From Pseudanabaena sp. PCC 7367 (GTDB taxonomy: Bacteria > Cyanobacteriota > Cyanobacteriia > Pseudanabaenales > Pseudanabaenaceae): a stretch of 64,000 bases of DNA. The DNA is taken from positions 2,986,001 to 3,050,000 of the forward strand of contig NC_019701.1 of NCBI RefSeq assembly GCF_000317065.1, written 5' to 3'. Every line of letters begins with the position of its first letter. Position 1 is the stretch's first letter. Of this stretch, positions 9,545 through 18,461 are shown piece by piece. A program made the position numbers and the translations under genes. The notes beneath the pieces are model-generated. The model was not told the DNA's origin. It searched no databases and worked only from the letters and a program-made list of their open reading frames with translations.

Positions 9545-9591
9545 TCAAAAAAAATCAAAAAAAGCTAGCGCAGAGATTCACTCCCGCTAAC
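9545..9591 (-). terminator. intrinsic terminator of the flavoprotein gene
   Basis: Read on the minus strand: GTTAGCG, a 14-base loop, CGCTAGC, then TTTTTTTGATTTTTTTT. A seven-pair stem (one G-T pair) followed by a long T tract, located 47 bases after the stop of the thioredoxin-reductase-like gene and inside the convergent gap with rlmN. Confidence 0.75.
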
Positions 9592-9637
9592 TTAAAGATG
9601 TAGGTTAATCAGGTTAAAGCATTACTGAGACAATAAC

Positions 9638-10648
9638 TTAGGCGATCGGCGCAGTTAATTCCGCCACCTTCTCTTCCCATTTGCGGGGTGGGGCAGCCCG
9701 GCGGATCGTGCGCCAGATCTTAGTAGCGGCCATTGTGCCATCGGCAACCGCGACCGACACTTGATTTAACCCTTTCTTGAGATCGCCCACGGCAAATATA
9801 CGCGGGTGGGTGGTTTGTCGCCATTCGTCGGTAACCAAGTTCTCGCCATCCCATTCAAGATCTGCGATCCCCTTGAGGTAGTCATTATGGTACTGAGAAC
9901 CCATATTCACCAGGCCGGTAGTAGCTTCAACAACTGTGCCATCTTCCAGTTCCACACCGGAGAGCTCGTGATCTTCGCCCAGGAAGCGCTTAATCTTGGC
10001 TTCATAGAGCGGGTAGCCATGTTCAGCTAACTTGTGCCGCATCTGATCACTAACTTCAAACTCCCCATTGGTTAGCACCGAAATATAAGGTGTGAACCAG
10101 TTCAACACAAAGGCAGCTTCCATCTTGCCTTCATTACCAGCGATCAACACTGCCTTTTGATCCCACATGTCATAGCCATCACAGATCATACAGACGTGCA
10201 AAGTATAACCAGCGTAATCAAATACGTTTTGCATATCATCAAGCTGAGGCAAATTATCGATAATGCCACTGGCTGCGATCACATATTTACTGTGCAACAC
10301 AGGATGAATACTGTCGTTTTTACCGACTTTGACCTTCACCGCAAACGTATCACCTTCATCGATCACTTCTTCCACATAACCACGCAGGTAGTCAGCACCC
10401 CATTCAAGTGCCTGATCCATGCCAGTTTTTTGAATATCCCGACCAGGAGTGGTGGCTTGAACACCAACATAGTTACGCAATTCCTGCATCCAGAAGGAAC
10501 GACCTTTCCCTTTTTCAACAATCAGCGTTTTTAAGCCATAGCGAGCTAAATAAATTGCCGCCGACAGGCCACCTGCACCGCCACCAACCACGATCGCATC
10601 GTAAACATAGTCAGCGCGATCGTTAATATTTTTGCTGGATAGTTTCAT
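9638..10648 (-). CDS. thioredoxin-reductase-like FAD disulfide oxidoreductase lacking NADPH motifs
   Basis: Two-domain flavoprotein of the thioredoxin reductase fold, 336 residues. FAD site: GGGAGGLSAAIYLAR near the N-terminus and FAVGDLKKGLNQVSVAVADG near the C-terminus. The redox-active pair is Cys153-x-x-Cys156 in VCMICDGYDMW. The second dinucleotide domain reads LIAGNEGKMEAAF where NADPH-dependent reductases have GGGxSAxE, and the downstream HRRxxxR arginines are absent. This fits the cyanobacterial pyridine-nucleotide-independent group (DDOR or ferredoxin-linked thioredoxin reductase relatives) better than a standard NTR. ATG 10648 follows GGGGGTGG, so I prefer it to the TTG at 10672. 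The next gene upstream, also on this strand, is a peroxiredoxin, suggesting shared redox function. Physiological electron donor and partner cannot be read. Confidence 0.88.
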   Translation of the reverse strand: MKLSSKNINDRADYVYDAIVVGGGAGGLSAAIYLARYGLKTLIVEKGKGRSFWMQELRNYVGVQATTPGRDIQKTGMDQALEWGADYLRGYVEEVIDEGDTFAVKVKVGKNDSIHPVLHSKYVIAASGIIDNLPQLDDMQNVFDYAGYTLHVCMICDGYDMWDQKAVLIAGNEGKMEAAFVLNWFTPYISVLTNGEFEVSDQMRHKLAEHGYPLYEAKIKRFLGEDHELSGVELEDGTVVEATTGLVNMGSQYHNDYLKGIADLEWDGENLVTDEWRQTTHPRIFAVGDLKKGLNQVSVAVADGTMAATKIWRTIRRAAPPRKWEEKVAELTAPIA

Positions 10649-10924
10649 AATATCCACCCCCAAGAATTTCAATGTGAGAGAGCTTACAAATGTTTTAAAT
10701 GAGACGGTTTCAATAAACGATTAAACGAACAGCATCAATCCTTACTAGCCGGCTCAAGTCAACTTGATTATTGATATATTGTATTAAGAAAAATTGATTT
10801 CAAATTTAAAGCACCCATGAGAGATAGGTATAGATTAGTCTCCCATAGGTACTTAAGAATTTTGTTCAAGGGAACGCTAGATGCTTAATTATAAAGGTAG
10901 CGATCGCCTTGGAACTACATCTAC

Positions 10925-11461
10925 TTACTTGGCAGACTTTAGGTAAGCCAGCATGGTGTCGGCATCAGAAACCTCAAATGGATCGGTAGGGCAATCATCT
11001 TCATAGCCAGGCTCTGCAAACAACTTCTCGATCGTGCCATCATTGACTACCATCGAATAGCGCCAAGAACGCATACCGAAGCCAAGATTATCTTTCTTAA
11101 CCAACATACCCATTTTGCGGGTGAATTCGCCATTCCCATCGGGAAGCAAGAATACATTCTTTACACCCTGCTTTAGACCCCACTGGAACATCACAAATGC
11201 ATCATTAACTGACACACAGATGATTTGATCAATTCCCAAAGCCTTGAATTCGTCATACAGCTCTTCATAGCGGGGAAGGTGAGTGGAAGAGCAAGTTGGC
11301 GTGAAGGCACCAGGCAAAGAGAACACTACAACGCGCTTGCCAGAGAATAGTTCGGCGGTGGTGCGATCTTGCCAACGGAAGGGATTGGGGCCTTCTACGG
11401 ATTCATCACGAACACGGGTCTTGAATACTACGTCAGGTACCTTATCTAGAACTGCTGCCAT
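10925..11461 (-). CDS. type II (Prx5-like) peroxiredoxin
   Basis: Thiol peroxidase that reduces hydrogen peroxide and alkyl hydroperoxides. The active-site segment [14 protein letters not shown] has the peroxidatic Cys57 with the Pro/Thr of the family PxxxT-x-x-C motif; other cysteines are Cys82 and Cys157. The length of 178 residues fits cyanobacterial Prx5/PrxII. A purine-rich ribosome-binding site AAAGGAGC lies just before ATG 11461. It is on the same strand as the flavoprotein downstream, 276 bases away, with an AT-rich spacer that probably holds a separate promoter. Cytosolic, no signal peptide. Confidence 0.93.
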   Translation of the reverse strand: MAAVLDKVPDVVFKTRVRDESVEGPNPFRWQDRTTAELFSGKRVVVFSLPGAFTPTCSSTHLPRYEELYDEFKALGIDQIICVSVNDAFVMFQWGLKQGVKNVFLLPDGNGEFTRKMGMLVKKDNLGFGMRSWRYSMVVNDGTIEKLFAEPGYEDDCPTDPFEVSDADTMLAYLKSAK

Positions 11462-11810
11462 GTTTCCTAGCTCCTTTATTGTTAGTTAGTTGTTGATTTT
11501 ACTGGTTCGGGAATTTTACCTTTACAGTGCAAATTTTGTTGATGAGTGATCAGAACTCATATTCTTCTTTAAGCGATCGCCAGAATCGGAGATTAATCAA
11601 GTCATGGGGGCGATCGCCAAGCTCATCTATTTGCTCCTATGGGATCGACATTGCAAACCTTAAATCGATCGCTATCCAAGGAGGGCATAAAAGACTTAAA
11701 TTAAGATTGCTTAGGTTTGTTTTAACAATTTAAATCATACTCATAACGACTCCGTGTTGTCAATTGAACGACCTCTACCTATAAGTAGATTTATTGATAT
11801 TTATGCAGCA
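11462..11810. other. spacer upstream of the peroxiredoxin gene
   Basis: Promoter region of the peroxiredoxin and 3' end of the ATPase/TOPRIM unit. It contains two exact HIP1 octamers (11573-11580, 11610-11617), the last before a HIP1-free stretch that runs to 14041. A 68-codon plus-strand frame here is mostly HIP1 sequence and looks non-coding. No terminator or RNA recognised. Confidence 0.5.
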
Positions 11811-12533
11811 TTAGTGGTTTCCTTTGATGAAGTCCCAGGTATCGAATAGTATTTTTAAGCTTGGCAAATGTCCTGTCTCATTACAGCGTTTTCTTAAGGC
11901 ATCTAAATAAGCTTTGCTGCAGACTTCTCCAGGCTTCTTTTTTTTGTATTTTAATTCACACTCTTTCAAATAAGAGGTCAAATAATTCATGTGATATTTT
12001 GCTTTCTTACGTTTAGATGACCCGTCCGGCATTGCTTCAGGGTCTCTATTCATGATGTCGAAAAATGACATAAAGTTCTTAAAATTATGGGATTTTCCTG
12101 TTGGCAGGCCAGATGCAATATCTGTATTACCAAGCAACCAGGTTTCAAAGCAGCAATACTGAACAATGATAAAGATATTGCAAAATCCTCCTAGACCAAT
12201 TTCATTTATCAGCGGGTATAAATGTGACTTAACGATACTAAGACGCTTCTGGTAAGACTCATCTTCAGAATCCAAGCAAATAAAAAAGTAATCTACATTC
12301 TGGTAATCCTTTATATCTTTTAAGCAAGCTTTTAGTCTTGTATAACCGGAAGTCATGCCTGGTTTTTTAACCAGATTTGGGAACCCTCTCCCAGAGACAA
12401 TTCGGCAAGAGTTCCCATTTGTCATATCCTCAGGGCGAATTACGAAATCAATGTTCGGGAAAGTATGCTTTAACCATGATCTATATACTTGGATCTCAGT
12501 CGCCTCACCCTCTACAAGGAAAAGGAAATTCAT
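11811..12533 (-). CDS. TOPRIM-like protein, partner of the ATPase
   Basis: A 240-residue protein, second gene of a two-gene unit: its ATG overlaps the ATPase stop codon (ATGA, 12530-12533), implying coupled translation. The N-terminus MNFLFLVEGEATE has the first TOPRIM-type acidic motif (Glu8, Glu13), followed by a strand and acidic cluster YFFICLDSEDE (Asp88, Glu90, Asp91) and later a CCFETWLLGN segment like the FExWLL found in RloB/DUF4276-type proteins that pair with ATPases. The C-terminal third is Lys/Arg-rich (KRKKAKYH, KYKKKKPG), suggesting nucleic acid contact. By analogy it may be a nuclease or primase-like effector held or triggered by the ATPase. Family assignment (DUF4276-like, RloB-like or AriB-like) is not settled by eye. 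AT-rich, without HIP1, unlike its neighbours. Confidence 0.6.
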   Translation of the reverse strand: MNFLFLVEGEATEIQVYRSWLKHTFPNIDFVIRPEDMTNGNSCRIVSGRGFPNLVKKPGMTSGYTRLKACLKDIKDYQNVDYFFICLDSEDESYQKRLSIVKSHLYPLINEIGLGGFCNIFIIVQYCCFETWLLGNTDIASGLPTGKSHNFKNFMSFFDIMNRDPEAMPDGSSKRKKAKYHMNYLTSYLKECELKYKKKKPGEVCSKAYLDALRKRCNETGHLPSLKILFDTWDFIKGNH

Positions 12534-13705
12534 GCAACGCTATCCTCAAATTCTAGGAAATCAATCAAGAGAGTGAATTTATCCAGGCTCGAAGCGGTAT
12601 GAAGCTCTGTTATTGAAGTCGCTTTTCTGACCTTGATTTTATTGCCGTCTCTAGAAACTATTTGCCAATTTTCCCAGGGAATATTATTGATTATGTATGG
12701 ATGGTGGCTAGTAATAATAAACTGCATTTCTTCTAAAGACTGATCAAGAACGAAATCAGTAATATCAGACATACAATTGATCCCAAGACTATTTTCGAAA
12801 TCATCAATACAAATAACCGATTTTTCGGGCGCAAAAATGGCTTCAACCATATAAATGAGTGTTCTATACATGCCTGAAGAAATTCGTCTTTGCGGAACCC
12901 AGTTCTCTTCTTCCTTGATCTCAAATGTTAGAACAAGCTTATCTTGCAACCTTTGTTTTTTGACCCTTATATCTTCAACCGTGTCAAATACATTCTGATA
13001 ATTGAATTTCAATTCATTAAATTTATCTGGGAATGCTTCTTGTATTGTGTACGCTTTGAGAACAGGTGGAGCTTCGGCTAGAAATGCTAGAACCTCCTTT
13101 TCCTTTACCTCAAAATCTACATCATCATGATTATCACCTGATACAGTTGAACTATCGTCAGAAACTTGTGAATCATTATTATTGGAAGGCTCAGGTATGC
13201 TGAGAATCCTTTCCTGAATGATCTCATTAAAAACAAATCTATCAAAACCCTGGCTTATGGGAGCAATTGTTTTTTCTTCAGCAAGTAGGGCAATCACACT
13301 TTCTGAACGTTTTAATTTGGGAAGTATTGAATCACCTAGCTTTGATTTCTCTTGGCTCCTAATTAGTATCTCTACCTGCTTATCTAAGTCTATTTTTACT
13401 ACCCTTTCAAACGTAATATTGGTAAGTTCAGATTTTTTAGCTGCTGACAATTTATCCTTTATAGCGGCACTCTTTAGTTCCCATTGGTAATTGTTTCCAT
13501 CGTGTGAGAAGTCAATGCACCAATCTATTTCATCTAAAGGAACACTTCGTCCCTTCGCAACACGAGACAATAGTTTAAGTGCCTGTATTATGGTGGTCTT
13601 GCCAGCTCCAGAAACACCAACCAACAAATTCAAATCATCAAACTCGATCGGTTCGATGTGCCAATTCTCCTTATGATTGCTATATCTAAACTTTTTAATT
13701 CTCAT
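12530..13705 (-). CDS. AAA/ABC-type ATPase of a probable defence pair
   Basis: A 391-residue ATPase of the AAA15/AAA21 (OLD/RecF-like ABC) class. Walker A is GVSGAGKTT (residues 30-38), preceded by the usual strand FDDLNLLVG; the ABC-like signature region is RISSGMYRTLIYM; Walker B is VICIDDFEN (about 297-305) and an H-loop follows in IITSHHPYIIN. An acidic Asn/Ser/Asp-rich insertion (about 171-207) separates the lobes. ATPases of this form drive RloAB/AbiL, PARIS (AriA-AriB) and similar anti-phage pairs, where they sense infection and control a TOPRIM or nuclease partner; here the TOPRIM-like gene overlaps its stop codon. No weak motif is missing, so it should be active. Composition is AT-rich with only one CGATCG core, suggesting acquisition from elsewhere. 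Confidence 0.8.
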   Translation of the reverse strand: MRIKKFRYSNHKENWHIEPIEFDDLNLLVGVSGAGKTTIIQALKLLSRVAKGRSVPLDEIDWCIDFSHDGNNYQWELKSAAIKDKLSAAKKSELTNITFERVVKIDLDKQVEILIRSQEKSKLGDSILPKLKRSESVIALLAEEKTIAPISQGFDRFVFNEIIQERILSIPEPSNNNDSQVSDDSSTVSGDNHDDVDFEVKEKEVLAFLAEAPPVLKAYTIQEAFPDKFNELKFNYQNVFDTVEDIRVKKQRLQDKLVLTFEIKEEENWVPQRRISSGMYRTLIYMVEAIFAPEKSVICIDDFENSLGINCMSDITDFVLDQSLEEMQFIITSHHPYIINNIPWENWQIVSRDGNKIKVRKATSITELHTASSLDKFTLLIDFLEFEDSVA

Positions 13706-13753
13706 ATTTAGCCACCAGGCTTAATAATTATGTTGATCCCGATTAAATCAATT

Positions 13754-14839
13754 CTATAGCTTCAACGTAGCATCATTATCAGCCGGCGGCCGATCGCCAA
13801 ACGCCTCAAAAAACTGCCGCGCCCGATCGGGAAACTCAGGAAAACTATACTCCGCATCCCCCGCCGCGATCTTCGCCCAGAAATAACGCAAACTTGGTTT
13901 TAACTCTTCTGCCAGGTCTGGTTGCAAACACAACGGCGGATGGGTTAGCAATCGCATCATAAACGGCCCCGATCGATCGCCCATCCATTCCCGCGAGAAA
14001 TGTTGCAAATCAGGAAACTGGGGCACTGAGATCACCCGATGCGATCGCACCTCCAACTTAGCGCCATCGAGATCTTGCTTGTAATGCAAGATTCGATAGG
14101 GGTGCGGATAGCTCACCAACGAGCCAGTGGTAATTTCATAGAGATCATAGCGATCGCAATAGGCAATGTCTTGCACATGCAGATGCCCAGTAAATATAAG
14201 CTTCACGCCATGATAGTTCAGGATTTCACAGAGGCGATCGGCATTACTGAGAATATAGCGCCGCCCCAGTGGGTTACTGGCCTGTCCTGGCATATGCTCT
14301 AGTACGTTGTGGTGGATCGTCACGATGATCAATTCATCGGGATTCGCAACCCGCAGATCCTTGAGTAATTCCTCTAGCCAGTCTAATTGCCCTTCATCGA
14401 TCCGGCCAAGTTGTTTGCCCTCAGCGTCAAAAATATTAGAATTGAGGCCAAGCAAGCGCACCCCTGGCATAACTTCGCGGTGGTAATAAATCTGCTGGGG
14501 ATCGGCATAGCCAAATGCGGCATATCGGGGCGCAAAATGATCGAGGCTGCCGATCGTGGGTACGTCATGGTTGCCGGGGATCACATAGACCGGATAGGGC
14601 AATTGTTTGATCCTTTGCACCACCCAATCATGATTTTCGGGCTCGCCATGCTGGGTCAGATCGCCAGGCAGCAACAAGAAATCCAAATCTAGCCCAGCCA
14701 GGTGATTTAGCACCACTTCAAAGGCATCTATACTCAATTCCACCAGGTGAAACCTGCTTGGGTGATCCCAAATTGTATGGGGCAGAGCTATATGTAGATC
14801 GGAGGCGATCGCAAATTTAAATTCTAGGGACTGCGGCAT
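13754..14839 (-). CDS. calcineurin-like metallophosphoesterase (CpdA type)
   Basis: Dinuclear metal phosphoesterase, 361 residues. All five family blocks are visible: SDLH (Asp14, His16), LPGDLTQHG, PGNHDV, TIHHN and FTGHLHVQ. The spacing matches CpdA/Icc-like class III cyclic nucleotide phosphodiesterases, although the substrate (cAMP, a phospholipid or a nucleotide) cannot be told. No signal peptide, so cytosolic. The C-terminal region after residue 270 is an extension rich in aromatic residues (REWMGDRSGPFMMRLL ... RYFWAKIAAGDAEYSFPEF). HIP1-like sites return in this gene after the HIP1-free ATPase pair. Confidence 0.88.
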   Translation of the reverse strand: MPQSLEFKFAIASDLHIALPHTIWDHPSRFHLVELSIDAFEVVLNHLAGLDLDFLLLPGDLTQHGEPENHDWVVQRIKQLPYPVYVIPGNHDVPTIGSLDHFAPRYAAFGYADPQQIYYHREVMPGVRLLGLNSNIFDAEGKQLGRIDEGQLDWLEELLKDLRVANPDELIIVTIHHNVLEHMPGQASNPLGRRYILSNADRLCEILNYHGVKLIFTGHLHVQDIAYCDRYDLYEITTGSLVSYPHPYRILHYKQDLDGAKLEVRSHRVISVPQFPDLQHFSREWMGDRSGPFMMRLLTHPPLCLQPDLAEELKPSLRYFWAKIAAGDAEYSFPEFPDRARQFFEAFGDRPPADNDATLKL

Positions 14840-15482
14840 GATGGCTAGAGCAAATCAAAATAAAGAAGCAAATTAAGGAACTTATGGCGATCGATGCTGG
14901 TCAGTTTAAGGATATTTACCACTGTGAACCTACCTCAACTATTCCTAGCATATTTAGTTAGCATAATTGGCGCTTATCAAAATATGATCGCGTCAGCCAG
15001 GATATAGAACATATAGGGCAAAAGGAAAAGTGCGATCGCTAGGGTGGGGGATCGGCGCGACGCTGATTATGGCTAAATAACTTTTAATTGGTTGGGCAGG
15101 ATGATCATTGGCTCATTGGCGCTCATCTTTCGATCGAACTGACGTTGGCGCAAAAAGAGCAAAATAATCAATGCTCGCACGGCAAATAGCCTTGACAATA
15201 GCCGATCGAGATCACAGCTAATCTGGCTAATAAGTGTTTAATTGAACAGCCAGGTTTGATGTTTACTTTCAGCCTTTGGGCTTTAATCCTCTGAATAGCT
15301 TTAAATACGCTTAATCCGGCAATTTATATTTCGATATCTCGATCGCTGTAATCGCCGTAATCGCTTTCTGGCAAGGTAAATCAAATCTAACTATTTAACT
15401 ATCAAAATATCTACGCTTAATAAATAAATTAAATAATTCATAGATTAAACCATTGATTGACAGCTACTTTTAGATAAAGCCC
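14840..15482. other. 643-base divergent spacer
   Basis: Lies between two metallophosphoesterase genes that point away from each other. It holds one HIP1 octamer near 15032 and several CGATCG cores, no credible reading frame, no clear terminator and no RNA I recognise. The promoters of both genes must be here. Confidence 0.5.
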
Positions 15483-16415
15483 ATGCATATTAATCGTCGC
15501 CGCTTTTTACTTGGTCTGGCTGGATTTGGAACCTCACTGCTGGGACAAAACTTAGTTAGCGATCCCAGTCATAGCTCACCTGGCCGTTTGGTGCCTCAGC
15601 CCAGGGAATTGAGCTTAACTGCCTACGATAGTCTTCGGTTTGTGGCGATCGCCGATACGGGGATGGGTGATGATGGCCAATATGCCGTAGCGAAGGCAAT
15701 GGGTGAATTTTATGATCAAAGCCCTTTCCCGTTGGTATTGATGGCGGGGGACAATATCTACAATCGCGGCGAGATGACCAAAATTGAAGATTGTTTTGAG
15801 AAGCCCTATGCCAAGCTAATTGAGGCTGGGGTAGAGTTTCGGGCGGTGTTGGGCAATCACGATATTATGACCAGCAATGGCCGCGATCAACTCAACTATG
15901 AGCCGTTTAATATGCTGTGGCGCTACTATACCTTTCGCAAAGGGCCGGTACAGTTTTTTGGCTTGGATACGAACGACAATGCCGATTGGGAGAAGCAACT
16001 AGTATGGCTGGAGCAATCCCTGGCCAGAACGATCGCCCCCTGGAAAGTGGTCTTTGCCCATCATCCGGTTTATTCTTCGGGGCAGCATGGCAGTAATGCG
16101 GAGCTGCAAGAGAAGCTAAAGCCAATTTTTGCCAAACATGGAGTGCAGCTATACCTCAGTGGCCATGACCACAACTACGAGCGATCGCAGCCGATCGATG
16201 GCACTACCTATATTGTGCATGGTGGTGGTAGCAATATTCGGGGGGTAGGTTGGTCAGAGCATACGGCGGCTACGGCGGAACGACTTAGTTTTGTGGCGAT
16301 CGAAGCAACTAGAAATAGCCTCCGCACCAGTGCGATCGATGTGGATGGTCAGGTATTTGATACCAGCGAAATTGGTATCCATCAGCTTAATGCGGGTGAG
16401 TTAATTGGGATTTAG
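15483..16415 (+). CDS. exported purple-acid-type metallophosphoesterase
   Basis: Secreted or membrane-anchored phosphatase. The N-terminus MHINRRRFLLGLAGFG is a twin-arginine signal. The calcineurin-like blocks are in order: VAIADTGMGD, GDNIYNRG, LGNHDI, FAHHPVYSSG and SGHDHNYER; the Tyr in the second block and the GHDHNYER ending are typical of purple acid phosphatase and PhoD-neighbouring families. At 310 residues it has the catalytic domain only, without the N-terminal fibronectin-like domain of plant enzymes. It probably releases phosphate from external esters. No Pho-box could be confirmed upstream. Confidence 0.88.
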   Translation: MHINRRRFLLGLAGFGTSLLGQNLVSDPSHSSPGRLVPQPRELSLTAYDSLRFVAIADTGMGDDGQYAVAKAMGEFYDQSPFPLVLMAGDNIYNRGEMTKIEDCFEKPYAKLIEAGVEFRAVLGNHDIMTSNGRDQLNYEPFNMLWRYYTFRKGPVQFFGLDTNDNADWEKQLVWLEQSLARTIAPWKVVFAHHPVYSSGQHGSNAELQEKLKPIFAKHGVQLYLSGHDHNYERSQPIDGTTYIVHGGGSNIRGVGWSEHTAATAERLSFVAIEATRNSLRTSAIDVDGQVFDTSEIGIHQLNAGELIGI

Positions 16416-16711
16416 CCTGGATCGAGAGGCGGTGATGATCGCAAACAAGCTAAAATCAATCATCTAAAAATAGTTGCGAATCAAGTTAGACATACTTAGA
16501 CTTCTTGCCTCAATGTTCAAATAGCAACTGAGATCATGATTCTTTGGTTGTGATATTGGATCTATACAAAAGATCTAGGCAAAAGCTCTATAGATATGAA
16601 CTATAAGGATTACCAGTATTATCTTATCTATTAGCTAGCTATATTTTGACCGGTTTGGCTGTCCAGGCCACAATAAGCGCAACTGTCAGGGAACATAGGA
16701 ATAGATTATTC

Positions 16712-18406
16712 ATGATGATCAAAGTCAAACAAGCATCGATCGCCCACCCCCAATTTATCTCTCAGCATATTTCTCAACATATTTCTCAACATATTTCTCA
16801 GCATCAAGCTGTTAAAGATTTAGCTCCTCCGAGATCAAGAGCGAAACAAAATAGATGGCGGCGATCGCTGGATAAGCTGGCACTGGCTGGATCGCTGGCA
16901 GTGGGGACATTTGCACCATTAGGAATAGCGAATCCAGCAGCGGCAGGGCCATTACCAGAACAATCGCTCTGGGGCAATCCTACCTGCGCGGTCACGCCGA
17001 TCGAAATTGGTCGCAAAAACGAGTTGCGTAAGGCCAGTTTGAATGATTCTGCGTCAGCTCAGCTTTATGAGGCGATCGTACAGCGACACAGCCAGCAATT
17101 GCATGATTGCCGCGATCGTACCTGGCCGCAAACCCAGGCGGTCTGGTTAAGGTTATATGCCAATGATGCCGAGCCAGGCGTATTAGAAGATGTGCTCGAT
17201 CGGATTGTGAATCGGGGCTATAACCAGGTATTTGTGGAGGTGTTCTACGATGGTCGGGTGCTATTGCCGGTTGCCAACAATCCCACCCCCTGGAAAGCGG
17301 TAACCGAAGAAGCGGTTCAAGATGGGGAAGTGAGTGCCGAGCATGATATCTGGGCGGAGTCGGTGCGCTTAGGTCAAGAACGCGGCCTCAAGGTCTATGG
17401 CTGGGCGTTTACGCTCAATTTTGGTTATAGCTACAGTGAATTAAGCGATCGGCAGGCGGCACTGGCGCTGAATGGCAACAATGAAAACAGTATTGCCAAT
17501 AGTCGGTTTGACCCGCAAGAAGTTGCCGGCGGCAAGTCTTTTTATCTGGATGCCTACGAGCCCGATCATTTGTTTATTGATCCCTATCATCCCCAATCGC
17601 AAAAAGACCTGACTGATGCGGTTAAGGCGCTCATGGAAGCACAACCGGATGGCATGGTGTTTGACTATGTGCGCTATCCCACCACCTTCGGCCAGGATAC
17701 CCTGATTAGCAATGTCAAGCAGTTGTGGATTTATGGCAATGCCTCGCGCCAGACGCTGCTGAGAAGTCTGCCCGATCCGGTAGCCAAGCAGATTATGTCG
17801 GTATATATGGATAACGGTGCGGTGACGGCGGCGGATTTGATTGCGGCAGAGTCAAATTCAAGCAATCTAATTATCCCTGGTGCGACTGCCCCCTTGCCCA
17901 ATGATCCGGAAAAGTCTGCCGCGATCGCGGAAAGTTTGCTCTGGCAGATCGCCGTGAATCATGCCTATCAAGGCGTAGTTAAGTTTTTAAATACAGTCAC
18001 ATTGCCATTGCAGCAAAACAATGTGGCGATCGGCACGGTGTTTTTCCCCGGTGGCAATCGTAAATCTGGGCAAACCTATGATGCGCGGATGCAACCCTGG
18101 CATTTATTCCCCACCAAAATGGAACGCCACCCGATGACCTATGCCATTTGTGATGATGGTGTGTGTGTGGCTAAGCAAGTGGAGCAGGTGGTTAATCGGT
18201 CTAGCCCAGAAACCCTGGTTTGCCCAGTGCTGGCAGGCACCTGGGGACAAAAATTTGGTGGCCATCCCAGCTTGGAAACCCAGATGCAGGCGATCGCGGG
18301 TCTGGTTAATCCAGAACAGGTAAACTGCGTGAGTCATTTTGTCTATGCCTGGATGGAACCAGAATCAGACAAACAACGAAAAGCAGGCACGGCGACCGGA
18401 AATTAA
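16712..18406 (+). CDS. secreted GH10-like (GHL10/DUF187-type) hydrolase
   Basis: A predicted exported TIM-barrel protein of the glycosyl-hydrolase-like GHL10 group. A signal-anchor segment (LALAGSLAVGTFAPLG, ending at an ANPAAAG site) precedes the domain, which has AVWLRLYAND, GYNQVFVEVFYDGRVLLP, GLKVYGWAFTLNFGYSYS, PDGMVFDYVRYPTTFG and VNCVSHFVYAWMEPE, all usual for the cyanobacterial members. Start: ATG 16712 (or 16715) rather than TTG 16646, as the extra residues upstream have no signal-like pattern. The leader contains four 12-base repeats encoding ISQH (16757-16804). The likely substrate is a cell-wall or sheath polysaccharide, but activity is unproven. Confidence 0.82.
   Translation: MMIKVKQASIAHPQFISQHISQHISQHISQHQAVKDLAPPRSRAKQNRWRRSLDKLALAGSLAVGTFAPLGIANPAAAGPLPEQSLWGNPTCAVTPIEIGRKNELRKASLNDSASAQLYEAIVQRHSQQLHDCRDRTWPQTQAVWLRLYANDAEPGVLEDVLDRIVNRGYNQVFVEVFYDGRVLLPVANNPTPWKAVTEEAVQDGEVSAEHDIWAESVRLGQERGLKVYGWAFTLNFGYSYSELSDRQAALALNGNNENSIANSRFDPQEVAGGKSFYLDAYEPDHLFIDPYHPQSQKDLTDAVKALMEAQPDGMVFDYVRYPTTFGQDTLISNVKQLWIYGNASRQTLLRSLPDPVAKQIMSVYMDNGAVTAADLIAAESNSSNLIIPGATAPLPNDPEKSAAIAESLLWQIAVNHAYQGVVKFLNTVTLPLQQNNVAIGTVFFPGGNRKSGQTYDARMQPWHLFPTKMERHPMTYAICDDGVCVAKQVEQVVNRSSPETLVCPVLAGTWGQKFGGHPSLETQMQAIAGLVNPEQVNCVSHFVYAWMEPESDKQRKAGTATGN
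16757..16804 (+). repeat. 12-base tandem repeat, four copies, coding for ISQH
   Basis: Four in-frame units of ATTTCTCAACAT with minor third-base changes lie in the leader of the GH10-like gene and add (ISQH)4 before the signal segment. Copy number changes would keep the frame. Confidence 0.9.
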
Positions 18407-18461
18407 TCACAAGCCAGACCAAATATTGATTGAGCTAAAGAGCTAAGTAACTATTAGGTAA

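Noticed and set aside
11527-11733. 68-codon plus-strand frame upstream of the peroxiredoxin gene
   Set aside because: Made largely of HIP1-type sequence with no domain, and lies in the promoter region.
16646-16711. TTG start for the GH10-like gene
   Set aside because: The upstream 22 codons look unlike a leader, and an ATG pair at 16712/16715 is better placed.
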